A stretch of 64,000 bases of DNA from Albugo candida. Taxonomy: Eukaryota > Oomycota > Peronosporomycetes > Albuginales > Albuginaceae. The notes beneath the pieces are model-generated. The model saw only the letters and a list, made by a program, of their open reading frames with translations, searched no databases and was not told where the DNA came from. The position numbers and the translations under genes were made by a program. Of the stretch, positions 22,770 to 34,428 are shown piece by piece. The stretch covers positions 372,001 through 436,000 of the forward strand of contig CAJNAR010000152.1 of assembly GCA_905220665.1 (NCBI GenBank). The letters run 5' to 3'. How positions within the stretch are numbered: the stretch's first letter is position 1; each line of letters starts with the position of its first letter.

Positions 22770-24208
22770 AGTATTGTCGACGCTATGCTGACGGATCTAT
22801 TGGGCGCTCAGGAAGACTAGATACGTATACCGTCGATTTCGATTCTATTAGGGATGAATGATTGTGTACGAATATTAGGCACTATTATGTGTCAAGTGAA
22901 CGATTGAATTGAAACGGATGGCGTCACTCTCCGACAACTAAGGGAGGGGTTCCCTTACATCATCGCCCTTATTTTATAAATCGAATGGGACGCGCTCGAG
23001 TGACGATGGCGCGTTTGAAAGCTTATACTCAATTCGTTGCGCAAGACGTCGTCTTATGCCTAAATCTGGGCGTCACTCTACAGAGAATGACTTGTCTATG
23101 TCGAGTTTATATACTATGAAGGTGCGTTGACGATCGATTGTCTCTTGATATGTCTATGAAAGCTTTGTCAAGGGTGCATAAGTTTGGTATTGTGTCTTTG
23201 CTGTGTTTGGCCGCTATCTAGGTGCGTTCATTTGTGTAGCCCTTTACGTGATATTTTCCTTTTCACTGGTTTTTGAACATTCAAGTATGGAGCTCGAAAA
23301 CGTGACAGACACTTCGAATCGGCTTTGATTCTGAGGTGGTAACATCATTGTGTGCGATGATTACTTATATACTGTATCTCACGCTACAGGAGTAGACGCT
23401 TCTTGGGCTCCACTTCTCAACATACCGCAGCCAAAGCGTTGCAAATTTCCCACACATTACTCGTCTCCTTCTGAGCCGAAGCTCGTGTGCGACCTGACGA
23501 CAAGTTGTGCTGGAAAAGCGGCCCCTCCAAGTCTCTGTTGTCGATTACGCGAATTTCTGCCATTCTTTAAAACCATTGACAAGTCGTAACCTCAAATCGG
23601 CAAAAATAGAAAATGATCGTGCGAACGCAGGATCGCATCGAAATCAAGTATAATACGGAGGGTAAACGCAAGCAAGGGAGAACATGACGAAAACTTTTCA
23701 AAGGCAATTGTGCTTGGAAATTTAAGACGAAAACTTTTTTCAACAGGAAGAAGGAAATGCTCAACGTCACCATAGATAAGGGGGTCAATCTGCGATTTAG
23801 GCTGCCAATCGCTTCATTTGATGAAATGGTCATTTGGAAGCAGTGTTGCCATGACTTATTATCCAAGTATGGTTCTGATAACTAAGGGTTTTCGGAAATG
23901 TACAATGATTTACCATAGATCAAAGCACTGCCTCCTATATCAAGTTTTGTTCGTCAAAATCTCGTTTCTTGAAATATTTTACATATTATTATTTGCAAAG
24001 TTAGAATATGATCACATTGCTAATAATCGTGATCGAGTGGTGAAGCGATACGCATCATCTATACCTTACAGCGAAATGGACATTGTATGGCAAATTGAGT
24101 AGATTACTGTGAGAGGCATATCGTTCTCAACTTCAAACATCATAAACGAATATTTATTCGTGCGGCAGACAGTATAGAAGACCGTCACCTTCCAATTATC
24201 GATCGACA
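22770..24208. other. No gene recognised
   Basis: About 1.4 kb without a supportable gene. A short frame at 23758-23880 on the plus strand (MLNVTIDKGVNLRFRLPIAS) looks protein-like but ends after about 42 codons and has no neighbours to join. Confidence 0.45.
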
Positions 24209-25083
24209 AGTTTATGTACCGTTGAGTACTGCTCTCAGCGTACTATCTATCTCATTGGAAGAATCCGAGCTGTCGGATGCATTGACGGATATAGAGTCCT
24301 TCTCATGATCAGAATTCTCTTCACATTTCTCGTTGGTGTCAAGGTTCTTAGGCTTCTTCGCTTGTTTCAATTCGTTCCACTCACGCATCTGTTTTCTTCG
24401 TTCCATTTCAATTGTTTCGACCAGTCCTTCAAACTGTATCCGTTCTTGTTCCTCCTATCGATTTCGAGTATCCTCTTCTTCTTGTCGCATCTGTGCTTCA
24501 GATTGTTTCTTCCGAATCATCATTTCATCGTTTCGAACCCGGTAAGCCTCGGAGGATCTAGACCAAGATTTGAGGGATCCCCTGGACTGAATAGACTTTA
24601 CCCAAGTCAAAATCCAAAGTGATTTGTGTGCATGCGTTCCCACTCTCACTGAACGATTCCAAGGAAACAGAAAATATGTGAGTGTAGAGTGGTGTTGCAG
24701 ATTTCAATATAAAGTCCGAGTCGAAAATTGCACGTAAAGCTTCGATTTCCTGTTCTATCAGCTCTGAAGCAAGTTGTATCGATTTATGATTGGGTGATGC
24801 TGAGGTGGCTTGCGTGTCTATCGGTGCCGTCAAGAAGCCCAGCTTTCAAAGGGGTCGATCAATGAGAATCGTACATTGCTTACATTTCTTTTTACTTTTT
24901 TTCTTTCCCATAGTAAACGCACCCGAGAAAGATAAGGCAGTAGTGAAGCAATAATAAAGCGCTCGGTCAAGGGCGAGTGGCTGTATGACTCATTAAAGTA
25001 TCATGAATATAAGGCTGTGTACCGGTATTAATGATGAAGCTGGAAAAATCAGAAGATTGGCAAATTGTATCGCTTCCAAATTT
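24209..25083 (-). pseudogene. Truncated copy of GCN2 with its 5' flank
   Basis: This copies 12228-13245 of the window: the GCN2 start codon, the RWD domain, part of the coiled coil, and 249 bp of upstream DNA. About 146 bp corresponding to 12554-12699 are missing, which truncates the RWD domain and shifts the frame. A further stop lies in the coiled coil near 24457. The copy ends before the kinase. RWD codons show about 6 percent mismatch by eye (roughly 18 in 280), whereas the flank differs at a single position. It cannot encode a kinase; an RWD fragment of about 90 aa (24558-24833) could still be made. Confidence 0.85.
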
Positions 25084-25146
25084 AGCTTTGTAGTATAAAT
25101 AATCATTTTATAGTCTATCTCGACCATATAAGGTACAAGCTCTGGC

Positions 25147-26612
25147 TTAGAGTATTGTGTGAGATAAGAGCTGATTTGTTATGATGTCTAATGTCACAAA
25201 TCCATGCAAATTGGCTTTCTGTACAGACTGCAAAGTAATTCAATTCGCATATTGAATCGCCTGTACGCGAGTGGTAATCGTACCTTATCTGCTTGCGACG
25301 CGTCGTGTATTAGCACAAGTTGAGTTTCTTGTTGGAATATCTTCATAACATCCTCTACCGGTGCGTCACTCATCACAAATCGAACAGGATGACCAAATGT
25401 TTTCATGAATTCAGACACCAAAATGTGTTCCTGGAGCCTGTCGTGAAAATGTGTACATAGAAAACAATCGAAACCACTTACGTTGGGATGGACGAGCGTC
25501 AAATCATTTAGGAAGAAGAATCCAATGACCTCATCAGGTTCATTGTGCCATACTGGAATCCAGTCTTGGCCGTGCTGATGCAAATCACTCATCGTTTGGT
25601 AATCTAATCGTGCACAGGTGTTTGAAAGTAGAATGGTTAAGGAGCATTATGTGCACGTCAACGGAGGAATAATCAGAAATAATCGGAAAGAGGATATCGA
25701 TATCATTGAAGTGTTCTCGAGTCGCACCATGACCTTGTTCACGGGGAGCTTCTTGTACCTGAGGGTCATTCTGACCAAATCAATTTCCTGGGGACTGAGA
25801 ACGCTCTGATTTGCATGTATTTCCAGATACTTGGCAAGTTCTTTCTTGGAATAGATCCTTCCGGATTCCTCTCCAATGAAATGATCTAAAGCAGTTTGCG
25901 CTGACTTTGCCACTGGATGGAACAGCATAAGTAGTGCTTCCACTAATGGAACGAGCTTGGATCCAAGACTTATTGCATGTCGAGCACACACTGCTTGTGG
26001 TACGATTTCACCAAATAAAAGTATGACGCAGGTTGATATCAGAAACCCAATCAGTCCATTTGTCATGTCAGCTATCAAAATTGACAGCAGCGAATTCGTC
26101 GAGATGTTGCCAAGCACCAAGGTGGTGAGTAAGCGATGCCCATTTTTACGAATAGATAATATACGGCTCGCTGCAATTGCATTTTGTTGTTCCTTTATCG
26201 TTGCATTTGGCTGATTTCCTGCAGCAATCAAAACCTTCAATCCAACTTTATTGAGTGATAAGAGCCCCAGTGTCAAACCCGAAAAAATAGCGGATACAAA
26301 TATCAACGGTGGAATCGCAATATATCGTGAGACTTGGATCACAGCGGACAGATACGCTTCCCTGGAATTCCAATCCGCATCGGATAGGTTCTCTCCTGTT
26401 TGATTGTATTTACTTGCGATGAAAGGGTCATCTACCAGCGCGTGCACCTCCAGCATATAGTTATCGTCTGTCAGCTCGGGCTTTGCAGTCTGATTCGCTT
26501 TTGCTGAAGGAAGAACAAGTGCGTCAGAGATCTCTTCGAGCACAATCTCAGACGCGTTAATGCATACATAAGCGAAAGCGATTACTACCACCCATTTGTA
26601 CATCGCATGCAT
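25147..26612 (-). CDS. CNNM/Mam3-type divalent-cation transport protein
   Basis: Four exons, complement(join(25147..25227, 25284..25430, 25482..25619, 25698..26612)), 426 aa. An N-terminal signal sequence (MYKWVVVIAFAYVCINAS) is followed by a DUF21 transmembrane domain with the signature SGLTLGLLSLN and GEIVPQAVCARHAISLG. A CBS-pair domain comes next (IPVWHNEPDEVIGFFFLNDL, HGFVTLDIITNQL). CNNM proteins handle Mg2+ efflux or homeostasis at the plasma membrane or endomembranes. The start at 26612 is the first ATG; a second Met at 26603 is equally good. Introns 2 and 3 are ordinary GT-AG (51 and 56 nt). Intron 1 is best explained as an AT-AC intron and is listed separately. Confidence 0.85.
25620..25697 (-). 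other. Probable U12-type AT-AC intron in the CNNM gene
   Basis: No GT-AG pair joins the two flanking exons in frame. On the minus strand the intron starts ATATCCTCT (8 of 9 to the U12 AT-AC consensus). It contains CTCCTTAAC (8 of 9 to the U12 branch-point consensus) and ends CAAAC, 17 nt after the branch A. Splicing there gives MIS joined to TCARLDYQTMSDL, exactly the CNNM spacing. Length is 78 nt, with an in-frame TAA. Confidence 0.7.
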
Positions 26613-26797
26613 TACTGAACGCTTACTTATTAAGCAAAGGGATACGACCAAAAGACAGTTGAGCAAGTAGTGTTCGATTGACACATTGACTATGAGAGGG
26701 AAGGGGTACGATGAACGAGCGCTTTTACAGAGCAGACGATCAGAGGATTGTTGTATAGGCGGAACATTAAAAAGAAAGACAGAAATGCATTACAAGC

Positions 26798-28812
26798 TTA
26801 TGCGTGCCAATACCCAGCTTGCATCATGATGCCGGGGTACATGGCATGCCACTCAGCAACAAGCGACTGGTACAAATCTGGGTGCGAGTGCATGAATGCG
26901 GCGGGATCCTGGTAGAAACCGATTACGATTAGAGGTCATTTCTATGTAAAAACCCTTGTGACTCACCTCTGCAAAACATACGAAGATGGTCGCGACCGAG
27001 CTGTCGATAACCGAAAGAGGAGTCATTGCTATTCCAATGCCGATAAACAGACCCAACAGACCCATCACAACTGCAGCCGTACACATATCAGAAAAAAGCA
27101 TTTATGTAGAAGGTGATCGCATACCTGAGCTGTTGTCAAAGTCCAGCGCAGTAATCGCATTGGATAATATGACACCAACTACCGCACAGATCATTCCTAT
27201 GATACAAGCAAATAAGAGCTTGTGATAGATGCACAGATTTGAAAGTACATACCGACAGCCAGGGATGCAAACCCAAGCACATTTCCAATGAGATCGTCGT
27301 TGATGATCGCATCAAAACCACGAGATCGAAAGAGATCCAACACAGCTTTGCCCGACTTGGTAAATGTGTACCCGTAGATACCGACGTAAACAAAAGCCCA
27401 ACGATTGAAGTATTCCATGAGAGCTTCAAGACATCCCAAAATGCATTCTGCTATACAAGCAGCACAGCTTCCTTCTTCCCGCGCGTTTTGTGCCAACTGT
27501 TGATAATATGAGCACAATCACACTGAATATCACTTGAAGATAACGTACCGAGCGCAATGTTTGCAAGATTGCGACCAATAACGAGCCCATGCATATCGAT
27601 CCCAACGACGTCGTACATGCACGTTTCAAAGACGCACCGGAAGCGCCAGATGATTCCGAATTGTACCAAAAAGTAGCAACAGTTCCCGCTACTGTTGTGT
27701 GCGAGATATTTTTGAATACCTGGATGAGATCGTTTCGATTTTAGTACTTGACAATTCCGTACGCGTGAAAGCTCACCTGAAGACCCCAGTACAGCGATAA
27801 TAACAGAAAGAAATACGCTGCAGAGGCTGATCCAGAGCTTTTAAATCCTTGACCTTGAGGTTCATTTCCATAGCACCGTCTCATCCCCGTTGAATACATT
27901 CTGCAATAATTGGAAGCGCAATCAAAGTTGCTGGCACATGACGATCCATCACCAAATCCATTACGATTGGACACTTGACTAGGATCATCACTTTTGAATT
28001 GATTCGCGACTCCAACCATTGCAATTGCCCAAACGAGAACCCATACAATTTGCACAATTGTCAAAGCGATCGAAATGCAGTACGTCGTGCTGTGTTTGCT
28101 GATTGCTGCTGCTGCTACTTGAAGGTTGACAGCGGCAAATGGGATGCGATTTCGAACAGCCCGAGCATAACTATCAAAGTCCAAGGTAATTCTCCGTCAC
28201 AAAAAACAAAGCAGGACGCCCAATGCACCTTACCATAAGTTCAATAATGCCACAATAAGTGCCAGTACACCAAAAACGATACTTCCGATCGCAAAGCCAT
28301 AAGCAGCCACCGCAAATGATACAAATACATTGAACCTATCATACACACATTTTAGACTGTATTTCAGTAATTTGTGACTTGAACAGCATACCAAAGGCAG
28401 AATGTTATCATGGGGCGCGCAAACGCGACCAAAAGCTTGACGAACGCGAGCGCGATTCCAAGCGCAGCAACCGCGAGTACCGCCGATATGATGACAACAG
28501 TTTTCGTGTTTTTAGAGGAAAGCAGCGGTGACGATTCTTTTCCTTTTGTATCACTATCCAACGCATCAAATCCCCAAATTCCCTACAGAAATAAACACGT
28601 ATCAATTGCAACTCATCTCCCTAATATATGACAAAGCACACCATTAAAGCAATTATCGCGGCAACATTAAGCAGAAACAGCACTGCAAAAGGCCAATCTC
28701 GCCATCCGACACTGGCTGGTTGCTGACTACACGAAGACGTCAGATTTCATACAATAATTGCACACGTCTTTTTCCGCAACGTACGGCTTAATCGCGTCTA
28801 CTTGCTGGACAT
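26798..28812 (-). CDS. Choline transporter-like protein (SLC44/CTL family)
   Basis: Ten exons, complement(join(26798..26908, 26967..27070, 27125..27196, 27253..27496, 27549..27719, 27777..28170, 28234..28335, 28392..28582, 28642..28726, 28802..28812)), 494 aa. All nine introns are GT-AG of 52-75 nt and keep phase. The protein has about ten membrane segments and the CTL signatures RNRIPFAAVNLQ, TVAGTVATFWYN, LGSICMGSLL, YVGIYGYTFTKSG and TIFVCFAEDP. Exon 5 encodes a Cys-rich loop (SCASNFDCASNYC). CTL proteins move choline or related organic cations across plasma or organelle membranes. The first exon of only 11 nt (coding MSS and part of the next codon) is the weakest part of the model. It is divergent from the BRAP2-like gene across 261 bp. 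Confidence 0.85.
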
Positions 28813-29073
28813 GACTGGTCGCTTCTCCGTAATTACTACAAACAACGCATTATTATTCACAGATCCTGCATACTGCAACGAATCTCATGTACAACTGTGA
28901 AAATCCTGGTTGATTGTCGCCCCTGTAAGCGTCTTGATTGTACATCTACTCGCTTGTTCTCGAATTTCTCGAATGCACAAAAAGGTTGCTGGAATAGTAT
29001 TCAGTAGGGTAAAGGTGAGTAATCACGTACTTAAGCTATGCTTTTCTAAGTACGTGCGCTAAGTACGAACAAT

Positions 29074-31080
29074 ATGTTTCAGATTCGTGTCCAAGTGCCT
29101 CAAGAGATGATGTCTTATGACGAGGGAAGGAAAGAGGAGGAAGAAGAAGTGAAGGCTTCTACAGGGGAAGTTGTTTCGAAGGATACGGATTGCTTGGATG
29201 GAGTATTATTCTTGTCGGGAAATCCACAAGTTCGCATTTTATCCGGCAAGCTGCGGTTCTACCGACCTGATAAGATTCTGCCTATAATGCTCGATACGGA
29301 TGATCAGGGCTTGCCAAAAGCGAGAAATCTTCTTCTTTGTATTGTTACGGTGCCTTCTCACATGTCGCCGGTTGAATTATTGGATTTCCTGGCGTTTTTT
29401 CGTCATGATGTATCGGTTGTTCGCATACTAAAAGATCCAGAGCGAAGTAATTGCATGGCGCTTTTACAGTTTACAACTCAAGAACGCGCGGATCAATTTT
29501 TCTTGGTTGGGATTTCTTATATGCGTATGCAAATTTCACCTCAATCTCAATAGAAGATGACTTTCTCTGTGTCTGAAGGCGCACAATGGCAAATACTTCA
29601 ACTCTATCGAGCTGGAACGATGCAAAATTGTTTTCGTACGAAGTATTGAGATTGATGCTATGTTGGAAGCAAAACCGGATTCGGTCGATCAGTATATCAA
29701 ATGTGCGAATGGGAAGCGGAGTGATTTCGACCAAAACCAAAAGTTTCTGCTCCCACCGACAGGAATGACAGAGATTCCGACATGTGCGGTATGCTTGGAC
29801 CGACTGGACGCATCTGCCTCAGGAATCGTTACGACGCTTTGCAATCATACTTTTCATTGCGATTGTTTATTTCGATGGGAAGGATCCAGTTGTCCAGTAT
29901 GTCGCTTCAGTCACAGTGATATTCGATCGGCTTGTGAGGTATGGACCGCATGTTGAAAAATGCGGTGATGTTTTCGAACTCTCACCCAGATTCTTAGGTC
30001 TGTGACACAACGAATCATCTTTGGATATGTCTCATTTGCGGACACGTCGGATGCGGCCGATATTCTGGCGAGCATGCAAAGAAGCATTATCAAGAGACGT
30101 TGCACGCCTATTCCCTTGAACTTGAAACACAGCGAGTGTGGGATTATGCAGGAGATGGGTACGCTTACTATTAAAACACTATTTTTGGGTCATCCTGTCA
30201 CTGTTTCTGTGCAATTCAAATCCAGTTACGTGCATCGTCTGATTCTCAACAAACACGATGGAAAATTCGTTGAAATAGCACCACCAAACACCATCAGCGG
30301 CGAGCGATCCCAAATTCCTCCAACAACTTCAGAGCAGGACCAAGAAAACGAACATCGTAAACTTGAGAAACTGGCTGTGGAATATAATTGGCTTCTGAAA
30401 AGGTTGGTTTGCATTACGATCGCATCTTTCCAATAGCTGACCATGGATCGCTGCAGTCAACTCGAAGAACAACGATTGTATTATGAACGGCTACTAACGA
30501 CTGCGAATCAATGCGATAATTCTATAGCATCAATTACATTAGAGCAAGAAGTCAGACATCTGAAAAAGTCAAATGAAATCTTACAACAAAAAGCGACCAA
30601 ATCGGAGGAGGAATTGGATTTTGTGCGGTACACAATACCTTGCGATATTTATTGGCTTGAGTATTGACGTGTGGTATCTATCAAAAGTGAACTTAACAAG
30701 TCCTTGATTGAGAATCAGCATCAATGGAAGGCAAGAATACGTGAGTTAGAAGAGCAGAAGCGCAATGTGGACAAGGAAAACATGCTGCGGATCGGAGAAC
30801 TGGAAGCCCAGGTACGATCCATGAACTGTTCTATCAATATCACGATGGACCTGACCTAGTTCAATTAGGTCCGCGACTTGATGTTTTATCTAGACACGCA
30901 GAGTAAAGTTGAGCGCAGTGCATACAAAAACGAGATACAGGTACGATAATATGTACAGCAACAATGACAATGTGAGTCAAACATGTTTTCGTCACGTAGG
31001 GAGGTGTCATCCAAACGAGCGAGAAGAGTTTCAGTGAGCGTGTGATACCTTCTTCACGCCGGAAAGGGAAGAAGAAGTAA
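29074..31080 (+). CDS. BRAP2-like RING E3 ubiquitin ligase
   Basis: Eight exons, join(29074..29505, 29579..29938, 29998..30158, 30226..30402, 30457..30627, 30688..30811, 30869..30940, 31000..31080), 525 aa, introns of 54-73 nt. The architecture is that of BRAP2/IMP. An RRM-like BRAP2 domain ([20 protein letters not shown]) is followed by [20 protein letters not shown]2 finger has [19 protein letters not shown] and CPVC. A UBP-type zinc finger has [20 protein letters not shown], and a long coiled coil includes [11 protein letters not shown]. The protein ends in a basic GKKK tail. In animals BRAP2 holds Ras/MAPK scaffolds and nuclear import cargo in the cytoplasm. The UBP finger predicts binding of free ubiquitin C-termini. 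It is single copy here and every intron fits in phase, so the model is strong. Confidence 0.9.
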
Positions 31081-31147
31081 TTGAACAGTACACTCGTTTC
31101 AATAATACAAATTGTTGTTTGTAATTGATCAATTTCACTGGATCTGA

Positions 31148-32105
31148 ATGACTTTACGTCGAAATTCCAGTCGTTTATTACAACTATTAGAGAAATGTGA
31201 GGCTCCAATTCGAATTGCGGACACCTGGCGTGACTTTCAAGAGTCTAATGTACGTGTTCTTGGCATCGATATCAACACTAACAGCACTGGCGTCGTCGTT
31301 TTGAATGAATCCGGTACGTCAATTATCTCCTTTAAAGCCTATAGAGTGGGACTTAATTTACCGTTGAAAAGGAAAACTCGATCATTGCGATAAGATCTCA
31401 ACTGCTTCGCTGTGCAATTCAGACATTTTCACCATTGGAAAGCGTATCGAAGAGGTTTTGATCCAAACACGTGACAAGATGCAAGCAGTTCAGCGGTTGA
31501 GACAACCAGATACGCCGATTGTTTGGCGTATTGGCATTGAGGATTTTATGCGTACGTTTGTGGCCGGACGCTTTCATACCAAAGGATTGATACAATTAGC
31601 TCAGTTGAACGGTATTGTTTCCTACTCTTGCTGGAAGAACTTTGACGCAAAACCAAAGCACTATCATCCTACTTTGGCCCGCTCTTTTTTCGGGCTAAGT
31701 AAATCTTCCACTAATTCAGAAACGCAAGATCTCCGGAAGCAACTTATTAAAGATATTGTCCTGAAGTATGTCGAGAACCTGGACCCACTCATTCGAAAGA
31801 GTATGACTTATACTCGAACGGGGCGGCCAACAGAGCAGAATTACGACATTGCAGATGCATATATCATCGCACTATATAGCTATCTTCAGTGCTTTCAGAA
31901 TCAAATACAATGTGATGAGAAGCTTTCATCTGCATTCATCCAAGAGTATAGAAATCGACTATTTGAGGCGAAGAAAAGTGTGGAGGCCGAACGTCTGGCG
32001 GGTATGACTGAAGAAGAACAGGGACAGTATTTGGAAACTTGCTTTAAAAGCGCGATTGAAATATGGATTAAGAGAAATTTTATGCAGATTCTAAGCTCTC
32101 AGTGA
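31148..32105 (+). CDS. RuvC-like (RNase H fold) nuclease, probably organellar resolvase
   Basis: Two exons, join(31148..31313, 31372..32105), 299 aa, with a 58-nt intron. The sequence carries the acidic motifs of RuvC/Cce1/MOC1-type Holliday-junction resolvases. VLGIDINTNSTGVVVLN gives the first catalytic Asp, IGIEDFMRTF the Glu, and YDIADAYIIALYSY the last Asp pair. A Lys-rich turn and HTKGLIQLAQLNGIVSY resemble the RuvC 'L..LNG' segment. The N-terminus (MTLRRNSSRLLQLLEK) is basic and amphipathic, compatible with mitochondrial import. The likely role is resolving recombination intermediates in mitochondrial DNA. A general RNase H-fold nuclease is the alternative. It starts 67 bp after the BRAP2-like gene on the same strand. 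Confidence 0.7.
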
Positions 32106-32183
32106 GCACCGCAAAGTATTTAACATGCAATACATTCTATCACCTTAGGAATTAATGTGTTCACCCTATAATCGTACACCATT

Positions 32184-34149
32184 ATGCTGGAAGCGATTTC
32201 CACTAAACGAAAACGCAAAAGTCGATTTACTGACGCCACATCTGATGAGGTGCAAGTAGACAATCCACAGCTGGATACTGTTTCCAGTAGTAATGCCGAT
32301 CCCGCATCTCGCGCAAAAGCTGCAGCTGCAAAAATCGCTAAAGTCCTTCCAACTACCAATTCAGTCTCAAGTGTGATATCTCATGGCTTTTCGGGCCACG
32401 AAATCACCTCAAACGGTACTGTTGACCGTAATTCAGCCGTCGAATTACAGAAATTGAGAACGAATCAAATCTACAAATCGGTACAAGAGCAAATGAGTCA
32501 AATTCGAGCACTTTTAAGAAACCCGAATGACGGTGGGGGCAAGACTTTCATGCCAGCTCCACTGCTGCTTGATGAGCAAGGTCGACAGATCGATGAAAGT
32601 GGAAACGTTATCAATGAGAACATTGCTCCAACTATCGCTACGCTAAAAGCTAATAAAGCATCGACCCGTATTGCTCAAAATCCATACTTGGTTTTTCGGA
32701 ACATCGACAAGGAGGACAAATTAGATTCATTGGATCCGAGACTTAAAGTTCGAAAGAGGGAGACGTGAGTCGTATCGCTGATCTCACGATCATTGTTGAA
32801 TGAAATTTTCATTGTGTCGTGTTTTAGGCGTGCCGAAAAAACGTTCAATTTTGTCAAGCAAGGAACTTTTGTCAAGCAAGCAGAACAAGTGCGAGCTCGT
32901 GAGGCTAAAAGAATGCTTGCTGGATTTACATCAGGAAGAAATCCGAGAGCGTATAAAAAAGAATCGATTGTAGCGGTAGACGAGGAGAAAACAGAGGTCA
33001 CAAACAGAGCAGATGAAGAACTGCAATTGCCAATATCAGAGAATCTCGATGTCACAGTTCCTTTGAAACCAGATTCAAATACACCTGATATCGAGTGGTG
33101 GGATGTCGCGTATCTTCCGAAGGAGAAGAAAATTATGGTTGATAAATTTGGACTTGTAAAGGCAAAATGTCGTAAAGAGAATCCTGACCTCACGGTGGAT
33201 TATCATGAAATGAGATTGAAGTATTGTGGTACAATGAACGTGATCGAGCATCCTTCGAAGCTAAATTCGTTGAGAAGAGATAACCAGACCGTTGCATTGC
33301 CGCTGATGTTGACCGCATCGGTAAGGAACCTGAGGTATACTTACATAGAAACGTCAAAATGATGCACATTTTATTCACAGGAACGGAAAAAAATTCGTCG
33401 AAAAAATCGTGCCGAGAGCGAGAAAGAAAAACAGGACAAGATCGCTTTGGGTTTATTACCGCCTCCGGAACCAAAAGTCAAATTATCGAATATGATGCGA
33501 GTTTTATCGGAACAAGCTGTGGCTGACCCATCAGCGATTGAGAAAAAAGTACGCCAACAAGTGGCCCAGCGGGAGAAGAATCATGAAATGCGTAATCTTG
33601 CACGAAAACTTACACCAGAGGAACGAAGGGAGAAAAAACTGCGCAAAATCAAACAAGATGCAGCAGGTGATATCCACGTCGCGCTATTCAGGTCAGTTTG
33701 GATATTGGGCTCAGGCTCGACCAACATTTCTCTTGTTTGAGTTTCGTATTCGTAGAGTTCCTGATCTTTCGAATCCGCAACATCGATTCAAAGTAGACGT
33801 AAATGCTCAACAATATCATCTTACGGGAGGTGTGGTACTGTGCAAAGAAGACGATATCAACGTAGTGATAGTCGAAGGTGGAAAAAAAGCAGTACGACAC
33901 TACACGCGATTGATGACAAGACGAATCCGTTGGAACGACAGCGCAGATGACGAGAACTCGGATTGTGATGACAACGACTCTCCCGTCAAATCAAATGGAT
34001 GCGTTCTCGTGTGGGAAGGCATCGTAGCGAGAAGAGCGTTTAACACCTTCCGCTTCCAAGAGTGTCGCACTCGTACTACTGCTCGCAAAGTAATGGACAC
34101 TAAAAATGTTGGTAATTACTGGGATTTAGTTGAAAATTCCATCAATTAG
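32184..34149 (+). CDS. PRP3: U4/U6 snRNP protein Prp3
   Basis: Four exons, join(32184..32764, 32828..33320, 33381..33691, 33756..34149), 592 aa, introns of 60-64 nt. Prp3 binds the U4/U6 RNA duplex in the spliceosomal tri-snRNP. Diagnostic stretches are NPYLVFRNIDKEDKLDSLDP, FVKQGTFVKQAEQVRARE, DIEWWDVAYLP, the very conserved LLPPPEPKVKLSNMMRVL, and the C-terminal DUF1115-like domain with VDVNAQQYHLTGGVVL, INVVIVEGGKKA and RRIRWND. The N-terminal PWI domain of metazoan Prp3 is absent, as in many protists. It matches expectations for a genome whose genes here carry many short introns. Confidence 0.95.
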
Positions 34150-34428
34150 CTGCTTCGGTATTGTCACAACAGCCGGAGCGGTATGTTACAAAACATATTG
34201 TTAAGACTTATTGTGCTCTCAATTCCTAAGAATAAGTGTCAAGGATGACGTTCTGATAACAGCTGCCACAAGAATGCACCTGCAGCGACATACAATGAGC
34301 AATTGCTTTCCGTCTTTGAGAAACTCTCTTCCGTTCGCAATTGTGAACATCAGAACCAAGGAAAAAAATGACGTAAATCGACATGACGCTTCCTCATTTC
34401 ATTTTTCTTAAGCACCTCCTCACTTGAA

